Numbered from the stretch's first letter, positions 44,389-53,922 are shown. The stretch is 64,000 nt of DNA from JBFWUW01 sp050247075 (GCA_050247075.1 JBFWUW010000033.1:6370-70369); one strand, 5' to 3'. Made by a program: numbers and translations. The notes: a model not told the origin generated them from the letters alone.

Positions 44389-45858
44389 TCAGGCCAGCAA
44401 ATCTCGCGCGACTTGGCCGTGGACATCGGTCAGCCGATAGTCGCGGCCTTGCGAGCGGAAGGTCAGCCGCTCGTGCTCCACCCCCAGGCAATGCAGCAAA
44501 GTGGCATTCAGATCGTGGATGTGGACCGGGTTGGACACGATGTTGTAGCCAAAGTCGTCGGTCTCTCCATACACCAGCCCAGGACGAATGCCGCCGCCGG
44601 CCATCCAGACGCTAAAGCAGCGGCCATGATGGTCGCGGCCGTAGTTGTCTTGCAGCCCCCCTTGGCCATACACCGTGCGGCCAAACTCGCCGGCCCAGAC
44701 CACCAGCGTTTCATCCAGCAGGCCGCGGCGGCGCAAGTCGGCCACCAGTGCTGCTTGCGGCTGATCGACATCCTGGCATTGCTTGGGAAGGTTCTCCGGC
44801 AAGCCGCCGTGCATGTCCCACCCGCGATGGTAAAGCTGAATGCAGCGGACGCCCCGTTCCACCATCCGCCGGGCCAGCAGGCAATTGGCGGCAAACGTCC
44901 CCGGCTGGCGGGCAGCCGGCCCGTACAGTTCCATCGTCTCGTCGCTTTCCGCTGAAAGATCAGTCAGTTCCGGCACCGAGGCCTGCATGCGAAACGCCAT
45001 CTCGTACTGGGCAATGCGGGCGGAAATCTCCGGGTCGCCGGCTTGTTCCATTTGTTGCTGGTTGAGCCGCGCCAGGCCATCCAACATGACGCGACGAAAG
45101 TCGCGGTCGATGCCGGGCGGATCGGACAAGTACAACACCGGGTCGGTTCCGCTGCGCAGTTTGACCCCTTGGTGGCTGGAGGGGAGAAAGCCGGCTCCCC
45201 ACAGCCGATCGAGCAGCCCTTGGTTGGCGTCTTTGCCGCTGCCGTGCGAAATCATCACCACAAAGGCCGGCAATTCCTCAGCCTCGCGGCCGAGCCCGTA
45301 CGACAGCCAAGCTCCCAGCGAGGGCCGCCCTGGCTGTTGCGATCCGGTTTGAATGAAAGTAATGGCCGGGTCGTGGTTGATGGCCTCGGTATGGACCGAC
45401 CGGACGAGGCAAAGTTCATCAATCACCTTGGCGGTATGCGGCAGCAACTCGCTGAGCCAGGTCCCGTACTTGCCATGCTGGGCAAAGGCGAACTTGGGGG
45501 CGATCACCGGAAAGCTCTTCTGGCCGCTGGTCATTCCGGTCAGCCGCTGCCCCATGCGGATGGAGTCGGGTAACTCCGTGCCATGCAGCTCGTTCAACTT
45601 GGGCTTATGGTCGAACAGTTCCAAGTGCGATGGCCCCCCCGACTGAAACAGGTAGATCACCCGCTTAGCCTTGGGAGCGAAATGGGGCAGGCCATCCAGT
45701 CCGCCCGTGCGTTGGGGCGATGCGTCCGTGGAGGCGGCATGTCCATCGCGGGCCCACAAAGTCGCCAGGGCCGCCATGCCCGCGGTTGAACCAGCCGAAC
45801 GCAAGAAGTGCCGCCGAGGAATGCCCGGATGTGGAGCGAATTCTAAAGTCATGTTCAA
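44389..45858 (-). CDS. DUF1501 protein (second copy, paired with PSD1 gene)
   Basis: 489 aa with a signal IPRRHFLRSAGSTAGMAALATLWA. DUF1501 hallmarks: YLFQSGGPSHLELFDHKP, a long middle, VVWAGEFGRTVYGQGGLQDNYGRDHHG (the counterpart of GEFGRTPK in the first copy) and a C-terminal LHCLGVEHERLTFRSQGRDYRL. Start at 45858, 44 bp downstream of the stop of the PSD1 gene. This pair is one of the most recurrent gene pairs of planctomycetes and they probably act together on an exported or surface substrate, but the reaction is not known. Confidence 0.9.
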   Translation of the reverse strand: MNMTLEFAPHPGIPRRHFLRSAGSTAGMAALATLWARDGHAASTDASPQRTGGLDGLPHFAPKAKRVIYLFQSGGPSHLELFDHKPKLNELHGTELPDSIRMGQRLTGMTSGQKSFPVIAPKFAFAQHGKYGTWLSELLPHTAKVIDELCLVRSVHTEAINHDPAITFIQTGSQQPGRPSLGAWLSYGLGREAEELPAFVVMISHGSGKDANQGLLDRLWGAGFLPSSHQGVKLRSGTDPVLYLSDPPGIDRDFRRVMLDGLARLNQQQMEQAGDPEISARIAQYEMAFRMQASVPELTDLSAESDETMELYGPAARQPGTFAANCLLARRMVERGVRCIQLYHRGWDMHGGLPENLPKQCQDVDQPQAALVADLRRRGLLDETLVVWAGEFGRTVYGQGGLQDNYGRDHHGRCFSVWMAGGGIRPGLVYGETDDFGYNIVSNPVHIHDLNATLLHCLGVEHERLTFRSQGRDYRLTDVHGQVARDLLA

Positions 45859-45902
45859 ACCGCCAGGAAAAGTATCGGGCCGCCGATAACGGCCAAACGT
45901 GC

Positions 45903-48900
45903 TCAGTTCTTCGTAATCGCTTCATCCAGATTCAGCAACATGCTGGCCACCGTGGTCCAGGCGGCCAACTCGTTGGCGTCGAGCTGCTCGTTGCGCGGTG
46001 ACTGGCCGACAGCGAGAAGTTGCAAGGCCAATGCGGGATCGGCCTGAAACCGCGCCAGCGATCGTTGCTGAATATCCAGCAGGACCACTGCTTCTTCCGC
46101 TCGCGGCACTCTCGACATGGCCAGCCGAAATCCGTGGGCCAATCGCGCCGCGTCCCTATCGCCGCCGTCGCGCAGCATCCGTTCGGCCAGTTTGCGGGCA
46201 GCCTCCACATAGGTAGGGTCGTTGAGCAACACCAAGGCTTGCAAAGGCGTATTGGTGCGGGCGCGGCGGACCTGGCAGCTTTCGCGGTCGGGCGCGTCGA
46301 AGGCAGTCATGCCCGGCGGCGGACAGGTCCGTTTCCAGAACGTGTACATGCTACGGCGATACAGTCCCTCGCCCGGATCGGCCACGTACTTGAAACGCCG
46401 CTCCACTGAGACATCTTCCCACAATCCATCGGGCTGATAGGGCTTGACGCTCGGCCCGCCCAACTTGTCGATGAACAAGCCAGCCGCCGCCAAGGCGCTA
46501 TCGCGAATGGTCTCGGCCGAAAGCCGAAACCGCGCCCCCCGCGCCAACAACTTGTTGTGCGGGTCGCGCTCCAGCAACTCCGGAGAGACGTCCGACGATT
46601 GCCGGTAAGTGGCCGAAGTCACCATCAACCGCTGCATTTGCTTGACATTCCAACCGCTGGCGACCAACTCCGTGGCCAGCCAGTCCAACAATTCGGGATG
46701 CGTCGGCCAGGCCCCTTGGGCACCAAAGTCTTCCTCGGTCTCCACCAATCCCTCGCCAAAGTACAGACGCCACCAGCGGTTGACCGCCACGCGAGCCGTT
46801 AACGGGTGGTCCGGATCGACCAGCCACTGGGCCAGCCCCAACCGGTTGGCCGGCGAACCTTCCGTGAGCGGCGGCAAGCTGCCCGGCGTGCCCGGCGCGA
46901 CCTCCGCACCGCGTTGATCGTACTGGCCGCGCTGCAATAGATAGGTCGTCCGCGGCGTGGGCTGGTCCTGCATAATCATGGCGATTGGCAGCGTTTGCTC
47001 CAGGCTGGCGAGTTGGCCAGCGGCCGCGGCCTGCTGGGCGATCAATTGGCGATGTTCGCTATCGACGGCCTGCAAGTAATATTGACGCAGCCGCGAGCGC
47101 TGGGCGTCGTCGCGATTCTCAGAGGGGATCTCCAGAATGGCGGCCACGCCGTCGGGCGATTCGCCCGCGAACAGTTGCCGTACATCTTCGTCGCTCAATC
47201 GCGAGCGAAAGAACCGCGCGTCGTCGATCCGGCCATGAAACTGGCAGCTTGCGCTACGCCGGCCAATGCGGAGCGGTTGGTCGGTGGCAATCGTGGCCGT
47301 CAGCGTGTCGTGGGCAATGTCCGATTCTTGCCGCTGGCCATCGACGTATATGCTGACACCCGCCCCTTTGCTCGACCCGTCGTAAGTCACGGCCAGATGA
47401 TGCCAGGCATTCAGCGGCATGGGCTGCCGGGCGATGACCTTGAGGCCGTTGTCAGACCAATGATGCACCATGTGGACCGCCGGCTTCCCCCCTTCGATCA
47501 ACAGGTCGAAACCGCGATAGGCGTTGGCATCGTCCATCTTGGAGAAGACCGCGCTGGCCTCCGCCCGCGTGGGAAAGACCCAGGCCGCCAGTGTAACCGT
47601 CTGGTCCCGTTCAAACGCGGCAAACTGGCCCAGATCGACAAAAGTGGTGCCGTCCAGTTCCAGCGCCTTGCCGCTGTGCCCTGCGTTCCACCGCACGTTG
47701 CCGTGCAACTTGCCGCGATGGGCCGCATCGACCGTATCGGCCACCTCGTCGCCCAAGGCCTCGTCCAATGGAAAATGGAGCCACAAATCGGCCGCCGCCA
47801 TCTTCCGTCGGTCGTCCGCCGTCAAGCCTTGCTCCCAGGCGGCCGCCAGGCTGTCGGCCTGCTCGGCCAGCGCCGCCACGGCTGACGCAAGTTCCCGCTG
47901 GCGATTCCGCAAGGCATCCAGCGCCGCTTGCTGGTCGCGGGTGGGGGCCGCCACGAACGGTTCCGCCGCGCCGCGGGTGTTGTACCCCACGGTGCGGTCG
48001 GGCAACTGGTTGAAGTAGGCGAACAGCCGGTGGTAATCGGCCTGGGTGATCGGATCGTACTTGTGGTCGTGGCAGCGGGCGCATTGCATCGACAGCCCCA
48101 TGAAGACCGTGGAAGTCGTGTGAACGCGGTCGGCCACGTACTCTACGCGGTACTCTTCCTCAATGATTCCTCCTTCGGTCGTCAGCACATGGTTGCGGTT
48201 GAACCCACTGGCGATGCGCTGGGGGAGCGAGGCACCCGGCAACAGGTCGCCGGCCAGTTGTTCCGTCACGAACTGGTCGTAAGGCTGATTGGCGTTGAAA
48301 GACTGAATGACCCAATCACGCCAGGGCCACATTGTGCGGTCTTCGTCGTTATTGTAGCCGTTGGTGTCTGCAAAGCGGGCCGCGTCGAGCCACGACAAAG
48401 CCATCCGCTCGCCGTATCGTGGCGAAGCCAGCAAGCGGTCGACCACCCGCTCGTAGGCGTCGGGCGATTCATCGGCCAAAAAGGCGTCGATCTCGTCCAG
48501 CGTTGGGGGCAAGCCGGTCAGATCGAGCGTGACCCGGCGAAGCAACGCCTCCGGCGCGGCCTCTTCCGCTGGCGACAAGTCTTCCTCCGCCAACCGCGAC
48601 AACACAAAGCGGTCGATGGGATTGCGCACATGCCGTACCGCGTCAACGTCCGGCGGCTGGGGCCGCGTTGGTGTTTGCAGCGACCAATGGCCTTGCCAGG
48701 GGGCCTGGGCGTCAATCCATTGGCCTAACAGCTCAACCTGTTGCGAGCTAAGCGGCTTGCCCGTTTCCGGCGGAGGCATTCGCTGGGCGGCATCGGCAGC
48801 CGTCACCCGCCGCCAAAGTTCGCTTCTCCCCCGCTGGCCCGGCACGACGGCGGCTGGCCCGCTCTCCAGCATCGCCAAAGCCCCCTCGCGCGTATCGAGC

Positions 48901-49085
48901 CGCAGCCCGCCCTGCCGAGCTTGCTCGTCCGGTCCGTGGCACTTAAAGCAATATTCCGACAAGATCGGCCGAATATCGCGAGAAAAATTGATCTCGCCCG
49001 CGTCCGCCGGCCTAGCGGCCAGCAGCGCATAGGCCAATATGGCGGCACCGATGACGCGACATCCCAATTCCAACATTCTGACCAT
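45903..49085 (-). CDS. PSCyt1-DUF1549-LamG-DUF1553 (PSD1) protein
   Basis: 1060 aa from ATG 49085; a frame to 49136 is longer but the signal peptide starts at 49085 (VRMLELGCRVIGAAILAYALLAARPADA). Order: N-terminal cytochrome region with haem motif EYCFKCHGPDEQARQGGLRLD; DUF1549 (SRLAEEDLSPAEEAAPEALLRR then RYGERMALSWLDAARFADTNGYN, CARCHDHKYDPI); a concanavalin-like LamG insertion (about 440-620, LWLHFPLDEALGDEV, GGKPAVHMVHHW); and DUF1553/PSD1 (RLGLAQWLVDPDHPLTARVAVNRWWRLYFG, PLQALVLLNDPTYVEAARKLA). Membrane-independent, exported and probably redox-active. It precedes the DUF1501 gene by 44 bp. Confidence 0.9.
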   Translation of the reverse strand: MVRMLELGCRVIGAAILAYALLAARPADAGEINFSRDIRPILSEYCFKCHGPDEQARQGGLRLDTREGALAMLESGPAAVVPGQRGRSELWRRVTAADAAQRMPPPETGKPLSSQQVELLGQWIDAQAPWQGHWSLQTPTRPQPPDVDAVRHVRNPIDRFVLSRLAEEDLSPAEEAAPEALLRRVTLDLTGLPPTLDEIDAFLADESPDAYERVVDRLLASPRYGERMALSWLDAARFADTNGYNNDEDRTMWPWRDWVIQSFNANQPYDQFVTEQLAGDLLPGASLPQRIASGFNRNHVLTTEGGIIEEEYRVEYVADRVHTTSTVFMGLSMQCARCHDHKYDPITQADYHRLFAYFNQLPDRTVGYNTRGAAEPFVAAPTRDQQAALDALRNRQRELASAVAALAEQADSLAAAWEQGLTADDRRKMAAADLWLHFPLDEALGDEVADTVDAAHRGKLHGNVRWNAGHSGKALELDGTTFVDLGQFAAFERDQTVTLAAWVFPTRAEASAVFSKMDDANAYRGFDLLIEGGKPAVHMVHHWSDNGLKVIARQPMPLNAWHHLAVTYDGSSKGAGVSIYVDGQRQESDIAHDTLTATIATDQPLRIGRRSASCQFHGRIDDARFFRSRLSDEDVRQLFAGESPDGVAAILEIPSENRDDAQRSRLRQYYLQAVDSEHRQLIAQQAAAAGQLASLEQTLPIAMIMQDQPTPRTTYLLQRGQYDQRGAEVAPGTPGSLPPLTEGSPANRLGLAQWLVDPDHPLTARVAVNRWWRLYFGEGLVETEEDFGAQGAWPTHPELLDWLATELVASGWNVKQMQRLMVTSATYRQSSDVSPELLERDPHNKLLARGARFRLSAETIRDSALAAAGLFIDKLGGPSVKPYQPDGLWEDVSVERRFKYVADPGEGLYRRSMYTFWKRTCPPPGMTAFDAPDRESCQVRRARTNTPLQALVLLNDPTYVEAARKLAERMLRDGGDRDAARLAHGFRLAMSRVPRAEEAVVLLDIQQRSLARFQADPALALQLLAVGQSPRNEQLDANELAAWTTVASMLLNLDEAITKN

Positions 49086-49499
49086 GCGGCAATTTCCCCC
49101 AGCAGCCAGCCCCCGCGCGGGAACTGCAAGAAACAATCCGATGAAACCAGGGCTGCGACACCTACTCTAATCTTTCTATTATAGCCGCCACGTGGCCCTG
49201 CGGCTGCTGCTTTACCGACTGGTTCGAGGGCAAGAGGTTTTTTGCAACCCAAGGTGATTGGTCCAGAGTAAAGATTCGACTCGATTGAGCCAGACACCGA
49301 TTCGGACCCAATGTGATTAGATCGAATAGCAGCATGGCTCGATCTTGAAGTCTGGGACCGGGTTAGATCGACAACTGTCCGCAAGGCCGTTTCTTCCGAG
49401 CTTGCACCCGTTCGAGGATTATGCCAGAAAGCTTTTGAAACGAGCGATGACACGACGGTTTCCGGTCGAACAGCAGGGCTTCCTGGGAGAATTCGTTTC
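49086..49499. other. 414-bp divergent intergenic region
   Basis: Between the leftward PSD1 gene and the rightward SDR gene, hence promoters for both. GGAG at 49486 (ctgggagaa) is an acceptable ribosome site for the SDR start at 49500. The part 49200-49400 is mixed composition with no repeat longer than 10 bp that I can see and no conserved protein. Confidence 0.5.
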
Positions 49500-50282
49500 A
49501 TGTCGCTACTTACGAATCGTGTTGCACTGGTCACAGGTGCCGGACGCGGCATCGGCCGGGCAATTGCCTTGGCGCTGGCGGCGGAGGGGGCCAAGGTGGC
49601 TGTTACGGCTCGTTCGGTCGGGGAACTGGAGGAGGTCGTGGGGGCTGTTCGCGCTGCTGGCGGAACGGCCTTGGCGGTGGTGGCCGATTTATCGCAAGCG
49701 GCCGATGCGGCCCGCGTGGTGGATGAGGCCAAGAGCAAGTTGGGCGTGGTTGATATCCTGGTGAACAACGCGGGCCTGGGGAGCAGCGCCAACCCGCGGC
49801 CGGTGGTTGAGTTTGACGATGAGTTCTGGGCCCAATCGTTGGCGATCAATCTGACGGCCCCCTATTTGTTGTCGAAGGCAGTTTTGCCTGACATGCTGGC
49901 GCAAGGCTGGGGCCGCATCATCATGGTGGCTTCCATCAACGGAAAGATCGGCAGCCTGCACGGCGCGGCTTACGCGGCCAGCAAGCATGGCGTGCTGGGA
50001 CTGATGCGGACCATGGCCATGGAAGTAGCCGGCCGCGGCGTCACGGTCAACGCCATCTGCCCTGGACCGGTCCACACCGTTATGAACGACCGCCGCATCG
50101 AGTACGACGCCAAACGACGCGGCATCTCGCTGGCCGATCTGGAGTCGGGCATTACGCCCATCGGCCGCCGGTTGGAACCCGACGAGATCGCCCCCTGGGC
50201 CGTACTTTTGGCGGCGGAAAACGCAGCGGCCGTCACGGGCCAGGCGTTCAACATCGACGGCGGCGTGCTGATGACGGGTTGA
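49500..50282 (+). CDS. SDR family oxidoreductase (FabG-like)
   Basis: 260 aa, classical short-chain dehydrogenase: TGAGRGIG (about 12-19) for nucleotide binding, NNAG near 90, and the catalytic S-Y-K triad (VASINGKIGSLHGAAYAASKHG). C-terminal PGPVHTVM and GQAFNIDGGVLMTG complete it. The arginine in ARS after the second strand favours NADP. It is likely a 3-oxoacyl-ACP reductase-type or sugar/steroid dehydrogenase; the substrate cannot be told. Stand-alone gene. Confidence 0.9.
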   Translation: MSLLTNRVALVTGAGRGIGRAIALALAAEGAKVAVTARSVGELEEVVGAVRAAGGTALAVVADLSQAADAARVVDEAKSKLGVVDILVNNAGLGSSANPRPVVEFDDEFWAQSLAINLTAPYLLSKAVLPDMLAQGWGRIIMVASINGKIGSLHGAAYAASKHGVLGLMRTMAMEVAGRGVTVNAICPGPVHTVMNDRRIEYDAKRRGISLADLESGITPIGRRLEPDEIAPWAVLLAAENAAAVTGQAFNIDGGVLMTG

Positions 50283-50362
50283 TGTCCGACAGCGGTGGAT
50301 GGCGCGCGTTAGACGCCACCATTGCAATAGACGCGCAGCGCCGATTCGTGCATAATCGGGCC

Positions 50363-50680
50363 ATGAAATCGTTGGCTATGATTCTTGCGTGCCTCGCACT
50401 GTATAGCGCCCAATTCGCACCGCGCACGGGCCAATCCAAATCGCCAGATTCGCCTATACAAATCTGCCTGACCGCCGATGTAGCGGGACTCGCTCCCGCC
50501 CTGGCATTTCGGCTTCCCACGCGACTGGCGGAACTGCTTAGCCAGCCATTGGCAATGGCCAAAATGGTGCTCACCGCGGTCGGGCGCCATTTCGGGCCGT
50601 GCGGCCGTTTCGGCCAGGCGGCTTGGCCGGCTTATCGCCTACTCTCCCTGCAACAGCGGCACGTTCGCCTGCAGATTTGA
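50363..50680 (+). CDS. Possible small secreted protein
   Basis: 105 aa from ATG 50363 with a plausible signal peptide (KSLAMILACLALYSAQFA). The rest (LADVAGLAPALAFRLPTRLAELLSQ; VGRHFGPCGRFGQAAWPAYRL) shows no recognisable domain. The frame is open for its length, but neither homology nor a strong ribosome site supports it, so it may be spurious. It fills an otherwise gene-free gap between the SDR gene and the 44-aa membrane protein. Confidence 0.35.
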   Translation: MKSLAMILACLALYSAQFAPRTGQSKSPDSPIQICLTADVAGLAPALAFRLPTRLAELLSQPLAMAKMVLTAVGRHFGPCGRFGQAAWPAYRLLSLQQRHVRLQI

Positions 50681-50763
50681 TCGCCCGGCCCACGTTGGCC
50701 GTGCGTTCTTTTCTCAACAAGCAACGAGCCGATCGACTGTTCGGCGATTCGGAGAGTACAACC

Positions 50764-50898
50764 ATGCAACCAGGTAACGAAGCGCCCCACGATGGACACG
50801 GCAAAATGCTGTTCATTTTGGGCAAACTGATGTTGATCATGACTGGGTTCCTACTTCTTATTTGGCTGGTGCAAAGAGTCTTGCTGTATTTGCTGTAA
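50764..50898 (+). CDS. 44-aa single-span membrane protein
   Basis: Starts at ATG 50764 after GGAG at 50752 and ends before a clear hairpin terminator. MQPGNEAPHDGHGKM is followed by a long hydrophobic helix (FILGKLMLIMTGFLLLIWLVQRVLLYLL). The histidine/aspartate-rich N-terminus might bind metal. The good ribosome site and the following terminator argue that it is real despite its size. I do not recognise a family. Confidence 0.6.
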   Translation: MQPGNEAPHDGHGKMLFILGKLMLIMTGFLLLIWLVQRVLLYLL

Positions 50899-50911
50899 TT
50901 GGACCGTGGGG

Positions 50912-50970
50912 AGCCTGGCGGAAGGCAGTGATCCTTTGACACGAGCCGTTTCCGCCAGGCTTTCGTCGTT
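50912..50970 (+). terminator. Terminator after the 44-aa membrane protein
   Basis: AGCCTGGCGGAA (50912-50923) pairs with TTCCGCCAGGCT (50950-50961), followed by TTCGTCGTTTT. The stem is 12 bp with a 26-nt loop. It is 14 bp past the small gene's stop. Confidence 0.75.
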
Positions 50971-51041
50971 TTGCGGTGATCGCCCCTATACGGGTACAAC
51001 GGAGAGAACCTCCTCGGGCGGTCACTGGCTCGCCGCTTTAA

Positions 51042-51137
51042 GAACTGGCCCGGAATAACTTCGGCGTTTGTTCTCCCTCACCCGGCCCTCTCCCTGTGAG
51101 AGAGGGGTATTATGGCGAAGTTATTCCGGGCCAGTTC
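51042..51137. repeat. Perfect 22-bp inverted repeat around a CCCTCTCCC element
   Basis: Arms at 51042-51063 and 51116-51137 are exact reverse complements of each other (GAACTGGCCCGG... / ...CCGGGCCAGTTC). The 52-bp spacer holds CCCTCACCCGGCCCTCTCCC and its partial palindrome GAGAGAGGGG, which matches a dispersed repeat at 57438 and 60526. A miniature transposable element is plausible. The right arm overlaps the longer in-frame extension of the antiporter gene. Confidence 0.8.
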
Positions 51138-51158
51138 ATTATTCGCCTCAGGTTCCGC

Positions 51159-53222
51159 ATGCACGAAACGCATGAGTTTCTCAAGACGCTGGCCTTGGTG
51201 CTGTGCGTGGCCGCCGTGACCACGGTGGTGTTTCAACGCCTCCGTCAGCCCGTGGTGTTGGGTTATTTGCTGGCGGGCATGGTGATTGGCCCGCATGTGC
51301 CTGTGCCGCTGGTGGCCGACAGCCGCATCGTGCTGTCTCTGGCTGAACTGGGCGTGATCTTGCTGATGTTCTCGCTGGGAATCGAGTTCAGCCTGCAAAA
51401 ACTGACGCGCGTGGGGGCCACCGCCGGCTTCGTGGCGGTGGTGGAGTGCAGCCTGATGGTCTGGCTGGGCTATCTGCTGGGGCAGTCGTTTGGCTGGTCG
51501 CGGCTGGCCAGCCTGTACACCGGTGCCGTGATCGCCATCTCCAGCACCACCATCATCGCCAAGACCTACGAGGAAAAACAAGCCGAGGGCGAGTTCACGC
51601 AGATCGTGTTTGGCGTGCTGATCGTCGAGGACTTGATTGCCATCGTGCTGATTACCATCCTGACGGGCCTGTCGGCCGGTGACCAGATCAGCCTGGGGAC
51701 GGTGGCCCAAACCGCCGGACGGCTGGGTCTGTTTTTGCTGGTGCTGTTGGTGGTGGGCCTGCTGACCGTCCCCCGGCTGATGCGGGCCATTGTTCAGCTC
51801 GGCAGGAACGAAACCACCGTCGTGGCCAACGTGGGCCTGGCATTTGGCCTGGCCTATCTGGCGTCGTCCTTTGGCTACTCGGTGGCCTTGGGAGCGTTTA
51901 TCGCCGGCAGCCTGGTGGCGGAATCGGGGGCCGAGAAGCAGATCGAGGAACTAATCATTCCCGTTCGCGATATCTTTGCCGCGTTGTTTTTTGTCTCGGT
52001 CGGCATGTTGATCGATCCCCAGGCCATCGTACAAAACTGGCTGTTCGTGCTCATCTTCTTGGCGGTGCTGGTGGCGGGTAAGGTGGGGGCGATTTCGCTG
52101 GCCACCTTTTTGACGGGCCGCAGCGTGGTGACTTCGATCCAGACCGGCATGAGCCTGGCGCAAATCGGCGAGTTTTCGTTCATCATCGCCGGCGTGGGGC
52201 TGATGAACAACGCCGATGACCAGCCCACGTACCAACTGCTGTATTCCATCGCCATCGCCGTGTCGGGCGTAACGACACTGCTCACGCCCTGGCTGATTCG
52301 CGCGGCCGAACCTGTCGCCATGTTCGTCGATCGCAAACTGCCGCGCCCCTTGCAGACCTTCGCGGCCCTGTATGGGTCGTGGCTGCAACAATCGCGGTCC
52401 GCTTCGCCACGCGGAGAAACGGGCCGCGTGCGGCACTTTATGCGCTGGTTGGCGGTCGACGCCGTGGTGCTGGCCGTGGTGGTGATTGGAGCAGCCGTCG
52501 AAGTCGAACCGCTGGCAGATTGGATCACGGCGCGGGCAGCCGTGACGCGGCAGGCTGCCTATTGGATGATCGTCGCGCTGGCCGCCCTGGTGTCGGCACC
52601 GTTCTGGATCGGCATCATCGGAGTGGCCAGGGTGTTGGGCTTTGAACTAGCCTGCCGGGCGTTTCCCCAAGTCGGAGAAAAAAGGATCGACATGGCGGCG
52701 GCGCCACGGCGGCTGCTGGTCGTCACGCTGCAAATGGCAATTGTGCTGCTGGTTGGCACGCCGCTGCTGGCCGTGACCCAGCCGTTCCTGCCGATCCAAG
52801 GAGGCCTGGTCCTGCTGGCCCTGTTGGGATTATTGGCGGTGGCGTTTTGGCGCGGAGCGACCAATTTCCAGGGGCACGCCCGCGCTACGGCTCAATTGAT
52901 CGCCGAGTCGTTGGCCCTGCAAATGCGTGCCAAGCAGGGCGAAAGACGGCCTAGTGCTCCCGCCGATATGGCCCGGCTGCTGATCGGCATGGGGACGCCC
53001 GTGCCCGTGCAATTGCCAGCGCATAGTCTTGCCGTGGGCAAAACGCTGGCCGAACTTAACCTCCGCGGGCAAACGGGCGCCACCGTACTAACCATTCGCC
53101 GCGGTTCCGACGATGTGGTCATCCCGGCGGGTGACGAGCACTTGCTAGCCGGCGACATTCTGGCGTTGGCCGGCACCAAGGAAGCCATCGCCGCCGCCAG
53201 CGAGCAACTATTGGGAAGTTAG
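51159..53222 (+). CDS. CPA2-type cation:proton antiporter with TrkA-C domain
   Basis: 687 aa from ATG 51159; the upstream in-frame start at 51096 falls in the inverted repeat. Residues 1-400 are a KefB/CPA2-like membrane domain of about 12-13 spans, e.g. HETHEFLKTLALVLCVAAVTTVVFQRLRQPVVLGYLLAG, and the conserved SLGIEFSLQKL and DLIAIVLI. Two or three more spans follow (480-590). The C-terminus (about 610-687) is a TrkA-C/RCK_C regulatory domain, VPVQLPAHSLAVGKTLAELNLRGQTGATVL. The usual NAD-binding RCK_N domain is absent. It should exchange K+ or Na+ for H+ at the cytoplasmic membrane. Confidence 0.88.
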   Translation: MHETHEFLKTLALVLCVAAVTTVVFQRLRQPVVLGYLLAGMVIGPHVPVPLVADSRIVLSLAELGVILLMFSLGIEFSLQKLTRVGATAGFVAVVECSLMVWLGYLLGQSFGWSRLASLYTGAVIAISSTTIIAKTYEEKQAEGEFTQIVFGVLIVEDLIAIVLITILTGLSAGDQISLGTVAQTAGRLGLFLLVLLVVGLLTVPRLMRAIVQLGRNETTVVANVGLAFGLAYLASSFGYSVALGAFIAGSLVAESGAEKQIEELIIPVRDIFAALFFVSVGMLIDPQAIVQNWLFVLIFLAVLVAGKVGAISLATFLTGRSVVTSIQTGMSLAQIGEFSFIIAGVGLMNNADDQPTYQLLYSIAIAVSGVTTLLTPWLIRAAEPVAMFVDRKLPRPLQTFAALYGSWLQQSRSASPRGETGRVRHFMRWLAVDAVVLAVVVIGAAVEVEPLADWITARAAVTRQAAYWMIVALAALVSAPFWIGIIGVARVLGFELACRAFPQVGEKRIDMAAAPRRLLVVTLQMAIVLLVGTPLLAVTQPFLPIQGGLVLLALLGLLAVAFWRGATNFQGHARATAQLIAESLALQMRAKQGERRPSAPADMARLLIGMGTPVPVQLPAHSLAVGKTLAELNLRGQTGATVLTIRRGSDDVVIPAGDEHLLAGDILALAGTKEAIAAASEQLLGS

Positions 53223-53246
53223 CCCGTTGCCTCGTTCAAATCTCGG

Positions 53247-53277
53247 GTGCCACTGGCGGCTCGTCCGCCAGTGGCAC
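53247..53277. terminator. Perfect hairpin between the antiporter and sodA
   Basis: GTGCCACTGGCGG and CCGCCAGTGGCAC are a perfect 13-bp stem with a CTCGT loop. It sits 25 bp past the antiporter stop and 31 bp past the converging superoxide dismutase stop and could terminate both. No T tract follows on either strand, so it may be a repeat element. Confidence 0.6.
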
Positions 53278-53307
53278 GCATTCTCATGCGGCCAACCCGT
53301 GGGGCGA

Positions 53308-53922
53308 TTAGCCCTTGATCGCCGCGGCGTAGCGTTCGGCGACGGCCTTCCAGTTGATGACATTGAAGAACGCGGCCACGTAGTCGGGCCGGCGATTTTG
53401 ATAGTTCAGATAGTAGGCGTGTTCCCACACGTCGATACCCAAGATGGGCGTGTTGCCATGCATCAAGGGGCTATCCTGGTTGGGCGTGCTTTCCACCACC
53501 AGCTTCTTGTTCTTATCGACCGATAGCCAGCCCCAGCCGCTGCCAAAGCGCGTGGTGGCGGCCTTGGTCAGGGCCTCTTTGAAAGCATCGTAACCGCCCA
53601 CTTGCGACTTGATGGCCGCGGCCAGATCGCCCGTGGGCTCGCCGCCGCCGCCAGGGCCCATCACGGTCCAAAACAGCGAGTGGTTGGCATGTCCGCCGCC
53701 ATTGTTGCGAACGGCCGCGCGGATGTTCTCCGGCACGATGTCGATCTTGCTGACGAGCGCCTCAATGGACTGATCGCCCAGCGTCGTCCCTTCCAGGGCC
53801 TTGTTGACGTTGGTGATGTAGGCCTGGTGATGCTTGGAGTGGTGTATCTCCATCGTCTTGGCGTCGATATGGGGTGCCAAGGCGTCGTAAGCATAAGGAA
53901 GTTCTGGCAAGGTGTAGGGCAT
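53308..53922 (-). CDS. sodA: Superoxide dismutase (Fe/Mn family)
   Basis: 204 aa from ATG 53922, chosen because a strong AGGAGG is just upstream; the extension to 54039 is not conserved. The metal ligands are in place: His in MEIHHSKHHQAY, His in NHSLFWTVM, Asp and His in DVWEHAYYLNY. GGGHANHS and the absence of a signal peptide suit a cytoplasmic enzyme. Fe versus Mn cannot be settled by eye. It dismutates superoxide. sodA is used in the general sense of the Fe/Mn family. Confidence 0.92.
   Translation of the reverse strand: MPYTLPELPYAYDALAPHIDAKTMEIHHSKHHQAYITNVNKALEGTTLGDQSIEALVSKIDIVPENIRAAVRNNGGGHANHSLFWTVMGPGGGGEPTGDLAAAIKSQVGGYDAFKEALTKAATTRFGSGWGWLSVDKNKKLVVESTPNQDSPLMHGNTPILGIDVWEHAYYLNYQNRRPDYVAAFFNVINWKAVAERYAAAIKG

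Noticed and set aside
50363..50680. Strong claim that the 105-aa frame is a gene
   Set aside because: No homology and no strong ribosome site; kept only as a low-confidence feature.
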